Shown here: in pieces, positions 25,208-32,212 of the stretch
Position numbering within the stretch: position 1 is the first letter of the stretch
Layout of the letters: the number at the start of each line of letters is the position of its first letter
DNA from: JAUVXJ01 sp034411995
GTDB taxonomy: Bacteria > Chloroflexota > Anaerolineae > UBA7937 > B3-Chlor
Assembly (NCBI GenBank): GCA_034411995.1
Contig: DAOUME010000026.1
Coordinates: forward strand, 868,001 to 932,000
Length of the DNA: 64,000 bases
Reading direction: 5' to 3'
Made by a program: the position numbers and the translations under genes
The notes under the pieces: model-generated
What the model was told of the DNA's origin: nothing
Seen by the model: the letters and a program-made list of their open reading frames with translations, nothing else
The model's database searches: none

Positions 25208-26593
25208 TCAGTAGGGGAATTCGAGCCCCAGCGCTGCCAGCTCGTTTCGGACTCGCGAGTAGAGATCAAGATACTCCCGCCTGGGGAGGGACGTGGCCAC
25301 GTCGTAACACTCCTGGAACTCGCTGCCCAGAGGCGCGTCGGCGATGCGGTCTTCGTACCTGGCCAGGACCTTCAACAGGAGGCCGTTGGCCTCCTGGCGA
25401 GTAAGCTTCATGTTGGCGACGGCGTGTCCCACCTCGGCCGCCATGCGTGCTTCCAGCGGAGTGGCCCGATTCTTGTGTTTGTTGCGGGCTGGGGCAGCCT
25501 CCCAGAGATTAGCCCCCGACACGGTACTGGCCATGGCGTGTGCTGCTGCCTCGAAGAGCACCATCTCCGTCGCTGGACCCGCATTCAGAAAACCGTTGGA
25601 CACGGAGATGATCTTGCTGTTTCTGGCGACGGCCTGATGGCTGGCACTGGATACCCAGAGCAACTCCCGGCTCGTCCCCGAGGTGTAGTGGATGTGGAAG
25701 GGGAAATTCATCTGGTAGTGCGCCTGGTGCACCAGAAGCCCCATCAGATGATAGGCCACCTGGAGCACTGCGGTTCCCTCTGCGCGTCCGGCGTAGCCAC
25801 CGAAGATCGGTCCGGTGAGGCTCCCGGTGAAACAACCGAACTGCTGGTAATGCGCCACCTTGTTCAGCAGGGCGTTGTCGACCTTCAGTTCGGTTAGCCC
25901 ACCTACCAGCCGGCTGTCGGTGGTCCTCACCCCCCACGGCGATTGGCTCACCGATACCTGCCCCACGTCCGACTCTGCTGTCCCCGCCGCCACCAGGAAG
26001 ACCCCCGGCCGCCCCACCAGCCTGGCCGCTTCCCGGAGGCTCATGGCATGCTCCATACTTCCTGCCAGCTCCGAGGGTGTCTTGGCCTTGATCTTGAGGC
26101 CCATGCTCTCCTCGAGGATGGGCGCGCAGAACCCGTTGGCCAGGGGCTCCTTCAAGTAGGCCACGCACATGGGCAGGAAGAGCTCTTCGTCACAAGAGAT
26201 GTCGGGGCTGAAGATCACGAAGGGAGGCTTGTCGTCCTCTACGTCACGTCGCTCGAGCCAGCACCCATCCTTCCCCTCGCCGACCAGGTACCGGCCTGGT
26301 ATCAAGTACAGCGCTTCACGGACTTCACGCTCCTCGAAAGTCAGAATCCGGTGGGTGTCCACGCAGAGCACACCCACTTCCAGGAAGAACTCCAATCCCG
26401 CCTGCCACACCGCGTCCGCCAGGCTATCGTCGCGGGGGATGGGCGTGGCCGGATCGTACTCTATGCCGTACTTCCTGATCACCTCCTGCATCTTGGGCAT
26501 GAAACGCTGCATGGTGAACGCCTCATCCTCACAGAAGGGACCAGTACGGGCACGCTCCAGGATCTCCCACATTCTAAAGGGTGGCGCTGGCAT
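25208..26593 (-). CDS. MtmB (monomethylamine methyltransferase) homologue lacking pyrrolysine
   Basis: GAGGAGGGG lies before ATG 26593. The 461-aa protein is the length of methanogen MtmB and, from memory of Methanosarcina barkeri MtmB1, aligns along its whole length. Shared landmarks are DTHRI (79-83), MAGRPG/LVGRPG (192-197), LNELKID/LTELKVD, IFGGYAG, AGPATEM, MEARM/LEARM and FQECYDV near the C-terminus. In that gap-free stretch the catalytic pyrrolysine 202 of MtmB corresponds to Val201 (GRPGVFLV). There is no in-frame stop codon in the gene. It therefore belongs to a pyrrolysine-independent branch and its substrate is unlikely to be assumed as monomethylamine. Its start overlaps the end of the upstream corrinoid gene by 20 nt, repeating the mtmC-mtmB order of methanogens. 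Confidence 0.85.
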   Translation of the reverse strand: MPAPPFRMWEILERARTGPFCEDEAFTMQRFMPKMQEVIRKYGIEYDPATPIPRDDSLADAVWQAGLEFFLEVGVLCVDTHRILTFEEREVREALYLIPGRYLVGEGKDGCWLERRDVEDDKPPFVIFSPDISCDEELFLPMCVAYLKEPLANGFCAPILEESMGLKIKAKTPSELAGSMEHAMSLREAARLVGRPGVFLVAAGTAESDVGQVSVSQSPWGVRTTDSRLVGGLTELKVDNALLNKVAHYQQFGCFTGSLTGPIFGGYAGRAEGTAVLQVAYHLMGLLVHQAHYQMNFPFHIHYTSGTSRELLWVSSASHQAVARNSKIISVSNGFLNAGPATEMVLFEAAAHAMASTVSGANLWEAAPARNKHKNRATPLEARMAAEVGHAVANMKLTRQEANGLLLKVLARYEDRIADAPLGSEFQECYDVATSLPRREYLDLYSRVRNELAALGLEFPY

Positions 26594-27239
26594 GACCCCT
26601 CCTCAACGCCATGACCTTGTCCAAGACTGTCACAGCCTGCATGGCGTTCTCTGCCCACGAATCCGCGCCGATCTCCTCCGCCCAGGCATCCGTCACGGGC
26701 GTTCCTCCTACCACGACGATGAATCGCTCGCGCAGCTCCATGTCCTTCAGCAACTCGATGATCTCCTGCTGGCCGGGCATCGTCGTCGTCATCAACGCCG
26801 AGGCGCCTATCACGTCGGCTTGCACTTCCTGCGCCTTCTTGATGAAGTCCAGAGCATTGACGTCGGGGCCCAGGTCGTGCACCGTGTACCCGTTCACCTC
26901 CAGGAGCAAGGCCACGATGCTCTTCCCGATCTCGTGAATATCTCCTTCGACAGTGCCGATGACCACCGTCCCCTTGGACGGACGCTGCTCCTTCAATTGT
27001 TCGAGGTACGGACCTACCGGCTCCAAGGCCTTCTGCATCGCCTTGGCCGCCAGCATCATCTCCGGAAGGAAGACCTCCATGCGCTCGAAACGATCCCCTA
27101 CCTCCCGGATGGCGTCCGTCAAGGCATCGACGACGGCCAGAGGCTCCATCTTCTCAGTCATCGCCCGCTGGGCCAGGGCCTGGGCATCTTCGTCTTCACC
27201 GTCTTGCACAGCCTGTACCAAGCTCTCCAGGATTCCCAT
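26574..27239 (-). CDS. Corrinoid protein (MtmC-like)
   Basis: ATG 27239 has a GGAGG-containing leader; the in-frame sequence upstream overlaps the promoter. The 221-aa protein has the four-helix cap (VFLPEMMLAAKAM) and the B12 domain with GDIHEIGKS (DxHxxG), ASALMTTTM and VVGGTPVT. It should accept the methyl group from the overlapping MtmB homologue. It is about 40% identical by eye to the corrinoid protein at 19748-20380 in conserved blocks. It is the first gene of its transcript, with a strong promoter 35 nt upstream. Confidence 0.93.
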   Translation of the reverse strand: MGILESLVQAVQDGEDEDAQALAQRAMTEKMEPLAVVDALTDAIREVGDRFERMEVFLPEMMLAAKAMQKALEPVGPYLEQLKEQRPSKGTVVIGTVEGDIHEIGKSIVALLLEVNGYTVHDLGPDVNALDFIKKAQEVQADVIGASALMTTTMPGQQEIIELLKDMELRERFIVVVGGTPVTDAWAEEIGADSWAENAMQAVTVLDKVMALRRGHASATL

Positions 27240-27273
27240 CAAACCTCGCCTCCCGACTCTTAGAAGTATGGCG

Positions 27274-27302
27274 ATTATAAGCGAATGGGCAGCCGTAGGC
27301 AA
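27274..27302 (-). promoter_or_regulatory. Promoter of the mtmC/mtmB-like operon
   Basis: On the minus strand TTGCCT (27297-27302), 17 nt, TATAAT (27274-27279). Start near 27267, 28 nt before ATG 27239. Divergent from the promoter at 27402-27430. Confidence 0.7.
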
Positions 27303-27401
27303 TGGTTTGCGCGCCGCCTTCTCCGCCTTCTGTCACACCCGTATCAGGGCCTGCTGTGCCTCGAGCGTCTCGCGCTCCCACTCCCTCACCTCGGGGATCC
27401 C

Positions 27402-27430
27402 TTGTCGTGACCTGCTGGCGATAGTATAAT
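27402..27430 (+). promoter_or_regulatory. Promoter of the homocysteine S-methyltransferase gene
   Basis: TTGTCG (27402-27407), 17 nt, TATAAT (27425-27430). Start near 27437, 26 nt before ATG 27463. Lies in the same 223-bp gap as the divergent methyltransferase promoter, so shared control is possible. Confidence 0.7.
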
Positions 27431-27462
27431 TCCCCCCAGCGAGACAGGTCGGAGGGACTAAG

Positions 27463-28338
27463 ATGAGCTTCCTGAGAAGGTTGGGCACGGGCGAGACACT
27501 CCTGGCGGACGGCGCCATGGGCACCATGCTTCAGGCGGCAGGGCTGGAGAAGGGACATGCCCCTGAGGAGATGAACCTCGATTCGCCTGACACGGTGCTG
27601 GCCGTTCACCGCGGCTACGTCGATGCTGGATCAGACATCATCCTGACCAACACCTTCGGCGCCAACCGCTTCCGATTGGACAAGTACGGCTTGGCCGACA
27701 GAGTCTATGACCTCAGCCGAAGGGCGGCGGAGATCGCCAGAGAGGCAGGGGCACCGTTCGTGGCTGGCTCCATCGGTCCCACGGGGGGGTTCTTCGCCCC
27801 CATGGGCACCCTCACGCCTGAAGCAGCGCGCGAGACCTTCTCGGACCAGGCCAGAGGACTGGCCGACGGCGGCGTGGATCTTCTGGTCATCGAGACCATG
27901 TCTGATCTCCAGGAGGTGCAGGCGGCCATTCAGGGCGCCCGCGAGAGTACCGATCTGCCCCTCGTCTGCACCATGACCTTCCAGCAGAAGCTGCACACGA
28001 TGATGGGGGTCAGCGCCAGCGAGGCCGCCGAGACGCTCTCCGCCTGGGGCGCAGCGGCCATTGGCGCCAACTGCGGGACCGGCCCCGGCGAGGTGGAGCA
28101 GGTGCTGGAGCAGATGAAGCAGGCCGTTCCAGGAGCCATCCTCATCGCCAAGCCCAACGCCGGGGTCCCCCGCCTGGTCGAGGGACGCACGGAGTACGAC
28201 GCCACGCCAGAAACGATGGCCGAGTACGCGCAGCGCTTCGCTCGGCTCGGAGTGACCATCGTCGGCGCCTGCTGTGGCTCCACGCCTGAGCACATCGCGG
28301 CCATGGCCCGTGCCCTGGGCAAGTCGCGCTCAGGCTAA
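27463..28338 (+). CDS. Stand-alone homocysteine S-methyltransferase domain protein (MetH N-domain type)
   Basis: GGAGGG precedes ATG 27463. The 291-aa TIM barrel corresponds to the homocysteine-binding module of cobalamin-dependent methionine synthase: LADGAMGTML near the start, TNTFGANRF, and IGPTGG. The zinc site cysteines are in GANCGTGP and GACCGSTP (Cys-Cys pair). Such proteins pass a methyl group to homocysteine to give methionine. In MetH this domain is fused to the corrinoid domain; here the corrinoid domain is missing from the protein but two separate corrinoid proteins are nearby, one divergently transcribed. It may thus be the acceptor enzyme of the MtmB-like module. Confidence 0.88.
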   Translation: MSFLRRLGTGETLLADGAMGTMLQAAGLEKGHAPEEMNLDSPDTVLAVHRGYVDAGSDIILTNTFGANRFRLDKYGLADRVYDLSRRAAEIAREAGAPFVAGSIGPTGGFFAPMGTLTPEAARETFSDQARGLADGGVDLLVIETMSDLQEVQAAIQGARESTDLPLVCTMTFQQKLHTMMGVSASEAAETLSAWGAAAIGANCGTGPGEVEQVLEQMKQAVPGAILIAKPNAGVPRLVEGRTEYDATPETMAEYAQRFARLGVTIVGACCGSTPEHIAAMARALGKSRSG

Positions 28339-28416
28339 CCATGCCGCTGCCTCACGAGCCACACCTGCTGGAGAAAAGCCGCCCTGCTCGCTATCCCTCC
28401 TGGTATTGCCGCACCA

Positions 28417-29304
28417 TTAGACGTCGGCAGTGAACCACAGTTCTGACACTACGCCCGCTTGCACGGTGACAGTACCATTGATGTCCCCATAGCGACCCAA
28501 CCCCAGGCTGGCGGTGTAGGTATATTCGCCAGGGGCCAACTCGATACGCTGGTTGGAGTTAGCTCCCACGGTGTACATCTGCCCCGCTATGGTGAACGTC
28601 ATGTCGCTCCCGCAGTAGTTGATCACCTCTACCCAACCCACGGCCGGCCTCGACTCCCTGGTGGGACTGAACGTAGGGCTGGCCTGAGGCGGCACCATGG
28701 GCGTGCCGGTGGCTGGTGGAGCAGCCGCGTGAGTGGGGGACGGCGCCACGGTGGCGGTTGGCGGAGGCGCCTCCCGCACCCTGCAGCTATCGCGAAGGAC
28801 CACCTCGTCACCCACCTTCACCACCAGTACATAGGTCCCGGGGGCCAAGGGGTCCCCATCGGTCTCGAAGATCCACTGCCACTGCTGGCCCTGCGAGTGG
28901 GTGAACGCTGCGTACTCACCATAGAAGTGTGAGCCATCCTGGTAGAAATCCCACCGAAACGCCTGACCGATCTCCACCCCCTTGTAGGGCCAGAAAGCGT
29001 ATAGTCTGGTGATGCCATAGTCGAAGGCCAGGCCCACGTCCACCGGCTCTCCTGCCGTTTCGTCGAAATCGCTGCTGAAGACCACCGGACCGAAGTACCC
29101 CCAGGAGTGGAGGGTAGGGCTGGGCACGGGTGTTGGCTCCGGGACCCCAGTGGCCGTAGCCGTGGATGAGGCGACGGCTGTAGCTGTGTGCGTTAGCTCC
29201 GCAGGTTCGGTGGTGACCACCGAACCCGTGCTGCCACAAGCCACCGGCCCGACCAGCATGGTCGCCGTCAGCGCCAGCGCTAGAAGTCTGTGTCCGTCCA
29301 ACAT
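28417..29304 (-). CDS. Lipoprotein with beta-sandwich-like domains
   Basis: ATG 29304 follows GGAGAGGAG. A signal peptide ending in PVACG (lipobox, Cys23) is followed by a Thr/Ala/Ser/Pro-rich linker. A globular part (about 65-175) has GPVVFSSDFDE and ending LAPGTYVLVVKVGDEVV, resembling Ig- or CBM-like beta domains. A second Pro/Thr linker (about 183-217) precedes a C-terminal domain of about 75 residues with ELAPGEYTYTAS. No catalytic motif is present. It is probably a surface-exposed binding or structural lipoprotein. Confidence 0.75.
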   Translation of the reverse strand: MLDGHRLLALALTATMLVGPVACGSTGSVVTTEPAELTHTATAVASSTATATGVPEPTPVPSPTLHSWGYFGPVVFSSDFDETAGEPVDVGLAFDYGITRLYAFWPYKGVEIGQAFRWDFYQDGSHFYGEYAAFTHSQGQQWQWIFETDGDPLAPGTYVLVVKVGDEVVLRDSCRVREAPPPTATVAPSPTHAAAPPATGTPMVPPQASPTFSPTRESRPAVGWVEVINYCGSDMTFTIAGQMYTVGANSNQRIELAPGEYTYTASLGLGRYGDINGTVTVQAGVVSELWFTADV

Positions 29305-29423
29305 TGGGGATCTCCTCTCCGTTCATGGTGCGCCACGTCGACGCCGCTCGAGTCTCCATGGACCACTGCGGGTCGAATAGTACGTGAGCGGTCCGCAGAT
29401 GTCAAACCTCACCGCACACCGGG

Positions 29424-29452
29424 TTGCATACCGTCGGTCTCAAGGGTATAAT
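29424..29452 (+). promoter_or_regulatory. Promoter-like pair upstream of a hairpin-rich region
   Basis: TTGCAT (29424-29429), 17 nt, TATAAT (29447-29452). The transcript would begin near 29459 and run into three tandem hairpins; the first real gene is more than 570 nt away. Confidence 0.5.
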
Positions 29453-29789
29453 AGCAACGGAGAGACTATTCCCCGTCTCGGATCCCTGGCCATGAACAGA
29501 CCATGGACATGCCGTGGACTTCAGCGATCATCAGCATCGCTGCCAGAGCCGTGACCGGCGCTCTGGTCAGTTACCTGCGACACTAATGCCGATCCCCAAT
29601 GTGATGGATGGGGAGCGCATGGCCACCAGCAAGCTATGACCGTAGCCAGCCCGCCCTGGTCCGCCCCACTCTCTGCCCAGGGTCGGGCCGGAGAGGAGCA
29701 TAGAATGCAGCTAGGTTCCTCTCCAGAGATCCAGCCCGTTGCGCACCATGATTTGCATAGCCTGTCACTTGCAGCTACATATGTTGCAT

Positions 29790-29818
29790 TTGCGGGCCAT
29801 CCGCGACTGTGGTATATT
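29790..29818 (+). promoter_or_regulatory. Promoter of the DUF5679 gene
   Basis: TTGCGG (29790-29795), 17 nt, TATATT (29813-29818). Start near 29825 gives a leader of about 208 nt. Confidence 0.5.
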
Positions 29819-29831
29819 GGCCGTGGACTCA

Positions 29832-29992
29832 CGCAGGGCATCAGCCCTGCGATTTCGCGCTACTGCAGTGCGTTGTATTTGGATGTAGTTGGGACATCCC
29901 CGGCGAGTACGAGAGTCCAGGCAACGACAAGGACAGACCATCGCCGGGACACCGTGAGTAGATCGCTTGTCCCCCTGCGCCGATAGACGGTG
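29832..29992 (+). other. Structured leader RNA candidate upstream of DUF5679 gene
   Basis: Successive complementary arms are perfect: CGCAGGGC/GCCCTGCG (29832-29839 with 29844-29851), GGATGT/ACATCC (29881-29886 with 29894-29899), CCCGGCGA/TCGCCGGG (29899-29906 with 29941-29948) and CACCGT/ACGGTG (29950-29955 with 29987-29992). The second and third share base 29899, so they may alternate. No known riboswitch class was recognised. Confidence 0.45.
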
Positions 29993-30032
29993 CGTTAACC
30001 AGAGTTGATATAGAGAAAGGAGTAAGAGAACG

Positions 30033-30179
30033 ATGGAAGCTTACTGTGTCAAGTGCAAGGCGAAGCGGCAGATTGCGAATCCCCAGGAAGTGGTGCTCAA
30101 GAACGGACGTCCTGCCATCAAGGGCAAGTGCCCCGTGTGCAGCACCAGCATCATGAGGTTCATCAAGAAGGGCTCCTGA
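30033..30179 (+). CDS. DUF5679-family zinc-ribbon mini-protein (48 aa)
   Basis: AAAGGAG lies upstream of ATG 30033. The 48-residue product has two CxxC pairs, YCVKCKAK near the start and KCPVCSTS near residue 34, spaced as a zinc ribbon. Between them is a conserved-looking EVVLKNGRPAIKG strand pair, and the end is basic (IMRFIKKGS). This matches the small DUF5679 proteins found in Chloroflexota, Actinobacteria and archaea, often described next to or within topoisomerase contexts; their function is unknown to me. Its high proportion of Lys and Arg suggests nucleic-acid contact. A long structured leader precedes it. Confidence 0.85.
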   Translation: MEAYCVKCKAKRQIANPQEVVLKNGRPAIKGKCPVCSTSIMRFIKKGS

Positions 30180-30228
30180 GTTAGCCACAGGCGGAGCGTT
30201 TTCGTCGGGTGCTGTGGCCGGGCGCGGG

Positions 30229-30280
30229 GAAGGGTTTTTTCCGTCACGCCGCGTGCGCAGCACCTGACGGAAACCCCTTC
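30229..30280 (+). terminator. Imperfect inverted repeat after the DUF5679 gene
   Basis: GAAGGG-T6-CCGTCA (30229-30246) pairs imperfectly with TGACGGAAACCCCTTC (30265-30280) around an 18-nt GC-rich loop. It is placed 50 nt after the stop and may stop or protect the transcript; no downstream U-run. Confidence 0.4.
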
Positions 30281-30424
30281 GGTCGGACCCAGCTCTGCAA
30301 CCCAATCGAGGCCTGCGCCGCGAGAAGGCCGTCTCCGCGTACGATGCGGAGCCGCCGCGCGCGATCTCAAGGCGCCTCGCGGCCTCGTTCGTTGCTGGGC
30401 CCGGCTGTGCAGCCTGACGGCGGC

Positions 30425-31276
30425 ATGAAACGAGGAGTCGAAAGAGACCCACAACCCATGCCTCCCCCACCCGCTGGGGTCCTTCTGGGCGCTCAAGGGT
30501 TCAGCCCCCAAGACTGGATAGGCACCTTCTATCCACCCCACTTCTTGCCCAAGCAGTTCCTCCCCTTCTACTCCCGCGTCTACGACACCGTGGAAATCAA
30601 CAGCACCTTCTATGCGATCCCTTCCAGGTCCACCGTGAGGTCGTGGGCTCAACGCACGCCTCCACGCTTCGTCTTCGCCTGCAAGATGCCCCAGGACATC
30701 ACCCACGATCACCGGTTGAGGGGAGTGGAAGAGAAGCTCGATCTCTTTCTCGACCACATGAGGATCCTACAAGGGAAGCTAGGCCCGGTGGTGATGCAGT
30801 TCCCGCGCTCCTTCACCAGGAGCTACGAGAGCAGCCTCCGTTCCTTCCTGCCCCTCTTGCCGCAGGACATCCGCTTCGTGGCTGAGTTTCGCAGTGTATC
30901 GTGGCACGAGGAGGAGGTGCTCGATCTACTGAGGGAGTTCAACGTCGCCTGGTGCATCAACGACTGGCAGGATCTGCCGCCGGTGGTGGAAACCACCACC
31001 GACTTCGCGTACCTGCGTCTCGTGGGCTACCACCGGGAGTTTGAGTGCCTGGGGGAGATACAGCGCGACCGCTCGGAGGACCTGACCAAGTGGGCCAGCA
31101 CCATCGAGGACTTGGCGACCCGGGTCCCGCGCATCTACGTTTACGTCAACAACCACTACGCGGGCCACGCCCCGGCCACGGTGAATCAACTGGCACGATC
31201 GCTGGACCTGCCCACCGTGGATGCCCACAGCCTGTGGCCAGAGCAGACCACCATGTTCCAGGACGAGACGGAGTGA
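30425..31276 (+). CDS. DUF72-family TIM-barrel protein
   Basis: The protein has the DUF72 (YecE-like) pattern: GAQGFSPQDWIGTFYPP near the start, VEINSTFYAIPSRSTVRSWAQRTPPRFVFACKMPQ, and MQFPRSF. VAEFRSVSWHEEEV, AYLRLVGYH and YVYVNNHYAGHAPATVNQL complete it. These are TIM-barrel proteins with a conserved putative active site but no assigned reaction. The start is uncertain: ATG 30425 or ATG 30458 (MPPPPAG), neither with a strong ribosome site. It is monocistronic. Confidence 0.85.
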   Translation: MKRGVERDPQPMPPPPAGVLLGAQGFSPQDWIGTFYPPHFLPKQFLPFYSRVYDTVEINSTFYAIPSRSTVRSWAQRTPPRFVFACKMPQDITHDHRLRGVEEKLDLFLDHMRILQGKLGPVVMQFPRSFTRSYESSLRSFLPLLPQDIRFVAEFRSVSWHEEEVLDLLREFNVAWCINDWQDLPPVVETTTDFAYLRLVGYHREFECLGEIQRDRSEDLTKWASTIEDLATRVPRIYVYVNNHYAGHAPATVNQLARSLDLPTVDAHSLWPEQTTMFQDETE

Positions 31277-31315
31277 GCCGCCCGCCTCTCAGTGTGGACG
31301 ACCCGTCGGATCCCT

Positions 31316-31663
31316 CTACTCTTCGCCGGGGTTGAACTGCGACTCAGGCCAATCGCCCATCAGTCGGGTGGGGCCAAACTCCAGAATGTCGCTGACCCCC
31401 CTGAAGGCAGCGTACTTCTCTGGGTTGGAGACCAGATCCTCGTCCAGCCGGTCATAGGTGCCGTAGCTTTCGATCTCTCTCCAGACCTCCAGTTGGTACT
31501 GACCTCCGAAGCCGAACTGCACCGCGTAGGCGCTCACAGACTTGGTGCCAGGCCCCACTTCGAACGCAGCTCTGCCTTTCTGACGCCACCACTGCGCCGC
31601 GTCCCCGCCCTTGTTCGGCTTGATCCTGATGCTGGTAACCTCGTAGATCCGATACTTCTCCAC
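31316..31663 (-). CDS. Small dimeric alpha-beta barrel-like protein
   Basis: GTG 31663 is preceded by GGAGGAGG. The 115-aa protein begins with a strand (YRIYEVTSIRIKPNKGGD), has an Ala-Trp-Trp helix, and then two strands SVSAYAVQFGFGGQYQLEVWREI. The alternation and size are those of ferredoxin-like monooxygenase or NIPSNAP/EthD-type dimeric barrels. No catalytic residues can be assigned. It is not linked to the flanking genes by overlap. Confidence 0.6.
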   Translation of the reverse strand: MEKYRIYEVTSIRIKPNKGGDAAQWWRQKGRAAFEVGPGTKSVSAYAVQFGFGGQYQLEVWREIESYGTYDRLDEDLVSNPEKYAAFRGVSDILEFGPTRLMGDWPESQFNPGEE

Positions 31664-31822
31664 GGCTCGAACCTCCTCCTGGGACCATCGACTGACAGCC
31701 TGTGTGGGATTGTCGGGCCGCTCGAAATCTCAGCGAGGTGCGTGGTAGTCACCACCCCATTAGGCGAACCACCCAACCTGTCCTCGTCCCACTCTAGATC
31801 ACCAGGTCCCAGCGCAGGAGGT

Positions 31823-32155
31823 TCACTCCCCGGCCAGCGAAGCGCCGCAATACTCGCAGAAGGCGTTGTCAACGGGGTTATCCGCCCCGCAGGAGGGGCA
31901 AGATTTCACAGCCGGTTCCGCAGCCGGCGTGGGCTTAGCCTTTACGACAGGCTTCTCTTCCGCAGCCGGCTTGCTTTCCACCACCGCCGCAGCGGCCTGG
32001 CCGGGTCTGGCCGCCTTAGGTTCGGCCTGGGGCTGCCTCCGCCGCAGGACCACCAGCAATCCGGCCACCACACCCACGACAACGACCAGGGGCACAAGAC
32101 AGGTGCAGGACATGATCAAGCACTCCGGGACACCGAACGAGCCAAGCTGTTCCAT
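31823..32155 (-). CDS. Single-TM protein with C-terminal zinc ribbon
   Basis: The 110-aa protein has one transmembrane helix (about 16-37, CLVPLVVVVGVVAGLLVVL), then a basic stop-transfer stretch RRRQP. A Lys/Pro/Ala-rich linker follows, then a zinc ribbon CPSCGADNPVDNAFCEYCG at the C-terminus. Ribbon and linker are likely cytoplasmic. It is encoded 57 bp downstream of a larger multi-ribbon protein and the two may form an operon. Function unknown. Confidence 0.75.
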   Translation of the reverse strand: MEQLGSFGVPECLIMSCTCLVPLVVVVGVVAGLLVVLRRRQPQAEPKAARPGQAAAAVVESKPAAEEKPVVKAKPTPAAEPAVKSCPSCGADNPVDNAFCEYCGASLAGE

Positions 32156-32212
32156 TCTCAGTGATCTCCTTTTCTGGACGGCGCAACCCTCTGCCAGGGG
32201 CAGCGCCCGTTT

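Larger units (their letters stand above)
29305..30032. other. 728-bp non-coding region with two promoters and many hairpins
   Basis: No convincing gene. The plus strand has promoter-like pairs at 29424-29452 and 29790-29818. Three tandem hairpins follow the first: arms 29523-29528/29536-29541, 29543-29549/29560-29566 and 29593-29598/29609-29614. A structured leader follows the second (listed separately). The first group may be a small RNA or part of one long leader. Confidence 0.5.
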
